Source of the DNA: an uncultured Eubacteriales bacterium
GTDB taxonomy: Bacteria > Bacillota > Clostridia > Oscillospirales > Acutalibacteraceae
Assembly: GCA_900319255.1 (NCBI GenBank)
Contig: ONNU01000118.1
Span: 1 to 8,235 of the forward strand
Length of the DNA stretch: 8,235 bases
Direction of reading: 5' to 3'
Part shown: piece by piece, positions 6,874 through 8,235 of the stretch
Numbering within the stretch: the stretch's first letter is position 1
Layout: the number at the start of each line of letters is the position of its first letter
The notes under the pieces: model-generated
Database searches by the model: none
What the model was told of the DNA's origin: nothing
What the model saw: only the letters and a program-made list of their open reading frames with translations
Made by a program: the position numbers and the translations under genes

Positions 6874-6898
6874 ATTATGACACCGGCGGCACACCGGT
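6874..6898. repeat. 25-base hairpin repeat, copy 2
   Basis: This segment matches 27-51 at 23 of 25 positions in the same orientation. The inverted repeat is ACCGGCG, GCA, CACCGGT, with one mismatched pair. Together the copies flank all five minus-strand genes. Confidence 0.6.
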
Positions 6899-7026
6899 TC
6901 GTGTAAAATAATTCTGGGAGTTTTTGTAGTAGCCGGCTCAGAAAATATTTGTTTCCTCCTACCATTCAACTATAACACGCGAGAACGAAAGTAAAGCTTT
7001 GTCAGACCTGTCCCGCGAACACGGGT

Positions 7027-7041
7027 CCAGCGTCACGCTGG
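7027..7041. repeat. Perfect 6-pair hairpin
   Basis: CCAGCG, loop TCA, CGCTGG form a perfect inverted repeat directly at the start of the GC-rich tandem array, sharing its right arm with the first repeat unit. A second small stem, CCCG/CGGG (7012-7025), sits just before it. Confidence 0.55.
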
Positions 7042-7078
7042 CGGCGGCGCGCTGGCGGCGGCGCGCTGGCGGCGGCGG
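7037..7078. repeat. Three tandem 14-base GC-rich repeats
   Basis: The unit GCTGGCGGCGGCGC occurs at 7037-7050 and 7051-7064 exactly and at 7065-7078 with a final G in place of C. All bases but one T per unit are G or C. The array ends 3 bases before the prfC -35 element. Confidence 0.85.
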
Positions 7079-7081
7079 TAC

Positions 7082-7110
7082 TTGATTATTTTGGGGAAAT
7101 GCGGTAAAAT
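7082..7110 (+). promoter_or_regulatory. Promoter of prfC
   Basis: TTGATT (7082-7087) and TAAAAT (7105-7110) are separated by exactly 17 bases, matching the sigma-A consensus at four and five of six positions. Transcription would begin near 7117, giving a leader of about 120 bases before the prfC start. Confidence 0.65.
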
Positions 7111-7122
7111 ATAGGAACTGGG

Positions 7123-7185
7123 ATGAACGAGGGGCGCCGGAGGGCGGAGAAAGTGGTTTTACGAAGCTTTGCGGCAGCGCCCTGA
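7123..7185 (+). CDS. Possible 20-codon upstream ORF in the prfC leader
   Basis: ATG 7123 opens a frame that ends in CCC TGA at 7183-7185, followed by C. It encodes MNEGRRRAEKVVLRSFAAAP. An AGGA (7113-7116) is 6 bases upstream, but the predicted transcript start near 7117 would leave only a few leader bases, so translation might be nearly leaderless. The last codons lie in GCGCCC (7177-7182), which can pair with GGGCGC (7132-7137), so a ribosome here would open that stem. No homologue is known to me. It may be chance. Confidence 0.25.
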   Translation: MNEGRRRAEKVVLRSFAAAP

Positions 7186-7201
7186 CAGGAAAAAACATGC
7201 T

Positions 7202-7216
7202 GGCATCTGTTATGCC
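7202..7216 (+). promoter_or_regulatory. Small hairpin just before the prfC ribosome binding site
   Basis: GGCAT, loop CTGTT, ATGCC form a perfect 5-pair stem ending 8 bases before GGAGGA (7225-7230). It may shape the leader but leaves the ribosome binding site free. Confidence 0.35.
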
Positions 7217-7237
7217 CGCGATCTGGAGGAAAGTATT

Positions 7238-8235
7238 TTGTCTGATTATAAGGAATTGATTGAAAAAAGAAGAACCTTCGCTATTATCTCGCACCCTGAT
7301 GCCGGTAAGACAACTCTTACGGAAAAGCTTCTGCTTTACACCGGAACGATTCAGCTCGCAGGCTCGGTCAAGGGTAAAAAAACTGATAAACACGCCGTTT
7401 CTGACTGGATGGAGATCGAAAAGCAAAGAGGTATCTCCGTCACCTCATCCGTTATGCAGTTCAATTATGACGGCTACTGCATCAATATTATCGACACCCC
7501 CGGACATCAGGATTTCTCTGAGGATACCTACCGCACACTTATGGCTGCGGATTCCGCTGTAATGGTCATTGATGCTTCAAAGGGCGTTGAGGCGCAGACA
7601 AGAAAGCTTTTCAAGGTCTGCGTTATGAGAAACATTCCTATCTTCACCTTTATCAATAAAATGGACAGAGAATCAAGAAGCCCCTATGAGCTGCTTGAGG
7701 ATATAGAAAATGTGCTTGGCATCCATACCTGCCCCATGAACTGGCCCATCGGCTGCGGACGTGATTTCAAGGGCGTTTATGATTTCGGCAAAAAGGAGAT
7801 ACTTGCCTTCACCGCAAACAACGGTCAGAAGGAGGTGGAAATGGATGAGCTTACCATTGACTCACCGGAGCTTGATGACAGGCTCGGCGAGACCCTTGCC
7901 CAGACCCTCAGGGATGATATCGAGCTTTTAGAGGGCGCAGGAGATGAATTCGATCTTGAACAGGTCAGAAGCGGTAAGCTTACCCCTGTATTCTTCGGCT
8001 CAGCTCTTACCAATTTCGGCGTAGAGCCTTTCCTTGCAGAGTTTCTCCGAATGACCACCCCTCCCCTGCCGAGAAAAACCGTTGAGGGCGAGGTGGATCC
8101 CTTTGACGAAGCATTCTCAGCCTTTGTTTTCAAGATCCAGGCTAATATGAACAAGGCGCACCGTGACAGGATCGCTTTCATGCGCATCTGTTCGGGCAAA
8201 TATGACAAGACAATGGAGGTCTGCCACGTCCAGAC
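7238..8235 (+). CDS. prfC: Peptide chain release factor 3 (RF3), 3' end outside the window
   Basis: RF3 is a translational GTPase that removes RF1 or RF2 from the ribosome after termination. The 332 visible codons are the N-terminal part of a protein normally about 525 residues long. Motifs in order are G1 SHPDAGKTT (18-26), RGISVTSSVM (64-73) holding the G2 threonine, G3 DTPGH (86-90), G4 NKMD (140-143) and G5 GSA (254-256). EKRRTFAIISHPDAGKTTL and TIQLAGSVKGKK mark RF3 and not EF-G. The frame starts at TTG 7238-7240, 7 bases after GGAGGA (7225-7230); there is no nearby in-frame ATG, and the next would remove the P-loop. The unusual TTG start and structured leader may lower or control expression. 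It is divergent from the ymfF unit. The gene is cut by the window edge, not broken. Confidence 0.97.
   Translation, partial: MSDYKELIEKRRTFAIISHPDAGKTTLTEKLLLYTGTIQLAGSVKGKKTDKHAVSDWMEIEKQRGISVTSSVMQFNYDGYCINIIDTPGHQDFSEDTYRTLMAADSAVMVIDASKGVEAQTRKLFKVCVMRNIPIFTFINKMDRESRSPYELLEDIENVLGIHTCPMNWPIGCGRDFKGVYDFGKKEILAFTANNGQKEVEMDELTIDSPELDDRLGETLAQTLRDDIELLEGAGDEFDLEQVRSGKLTPVFFGSALTNFGVEPFLAEFLRMTTPPLPRKTVEGEVDPFDEAFSAFVFKIQANMNKAHRDRIAFMRICSGKYDKTMEVCHVQ

Larger units (their letters stand above)
6664..7081. other. Intergenic stretch upstream of prfC without a supported gene
   Basis: I see no RNA gene or convincing protein gene. It contains the second copy of the 25-base repeat (6874-6898), a CCAGCG/CGCTGG hairpin (7027-7041) and GC-rich tandem repeats (7037-7078). 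A 34-codon minus-strand frame (6756-6860) encodes a hydrophobic peptide but has no ribosome binding site. The segment near 6715-6745 looks a little like the D-arm of a tRNA on the minus strand but does not complete a cloverleaf. The sharp shift to very GC-rich bases at 7036-7080 stands out. Confidence 0.5.

Noticed and set aside
6959..7426. 155-codon minus-strand frame
   Set aside because: It overlaps the secure prfC N-terminus on the other strand and is low-complexity where it crosses the GC-rich tandem repeats.

Overview
The window looks like chromosomal DNA of a gut or rumen Clostridium-class Firmicute. A Ruminococcus-like member of the Oscillospiraceae is the best guess, because the genes resemble Firmicute families (the paired M16 peptidases YmfF/YmfH beside lgt), the ribosome binding sites are strong GGAGG types, and the composition is moderate in GC. 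The genus is an inference from style, not from a marker gene.

Layout. Five genes lie on the minus strand between about 407 and 6464. In order of transcription they are an M16 peptidase-like protein without the zinc motif (YmfF type), an M16 peptidase with an intact HxxEH motif (YmfH type), lgt (prolipoprotein diacylglyceryl transferase), folD (methylene-THF dehydrogenase/cyclohydrolase) and a DegT/DnrJ/EryC1/StrS-family PLP aminotransferase. The first three form a tight, translationally coupled unit behind a good extended -10 promoter at 6520-6548. A 363-base gap packed with hairpins separates lgt from folD, and a 79-base gap with a long hairpin separates folD from the aminotransferase. On the plus strand, divergent from this block, prfC (release factor 3) starts with TTG at 7238 and runs off the right edge. 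It has its own promoter about 130 bases upstream and a structured leader that contains a possible 20-codon upstream ORF.

The two long gene-poor stretches (1-406 and 6465-7237) carry repeat-like DNA: nine tandem heptads, three tandem 14-mers, several perfect short hairpins with 3-base loops, and a 25-base hairpin motif present once in each stretch in direct orientation, so that it flanks the whole minus-strand block. I found no tRNA, rRNA, CRISPR array or transposase.

Function. Lgt begins lipoprotein maturation at the membrane, and its ATGA coupling to the M16 pair suggests a shared cell-envelope or protein-processing setting. FolD supplies one-carbon units, the aminotransferase probably acts on a nucleotide-linked keto sugar, and RF3 recycles class I release factors. 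Most genes here are core functions. The parts that merit a second look are the non-coding leaders and repeats rather than a clear new protein system.
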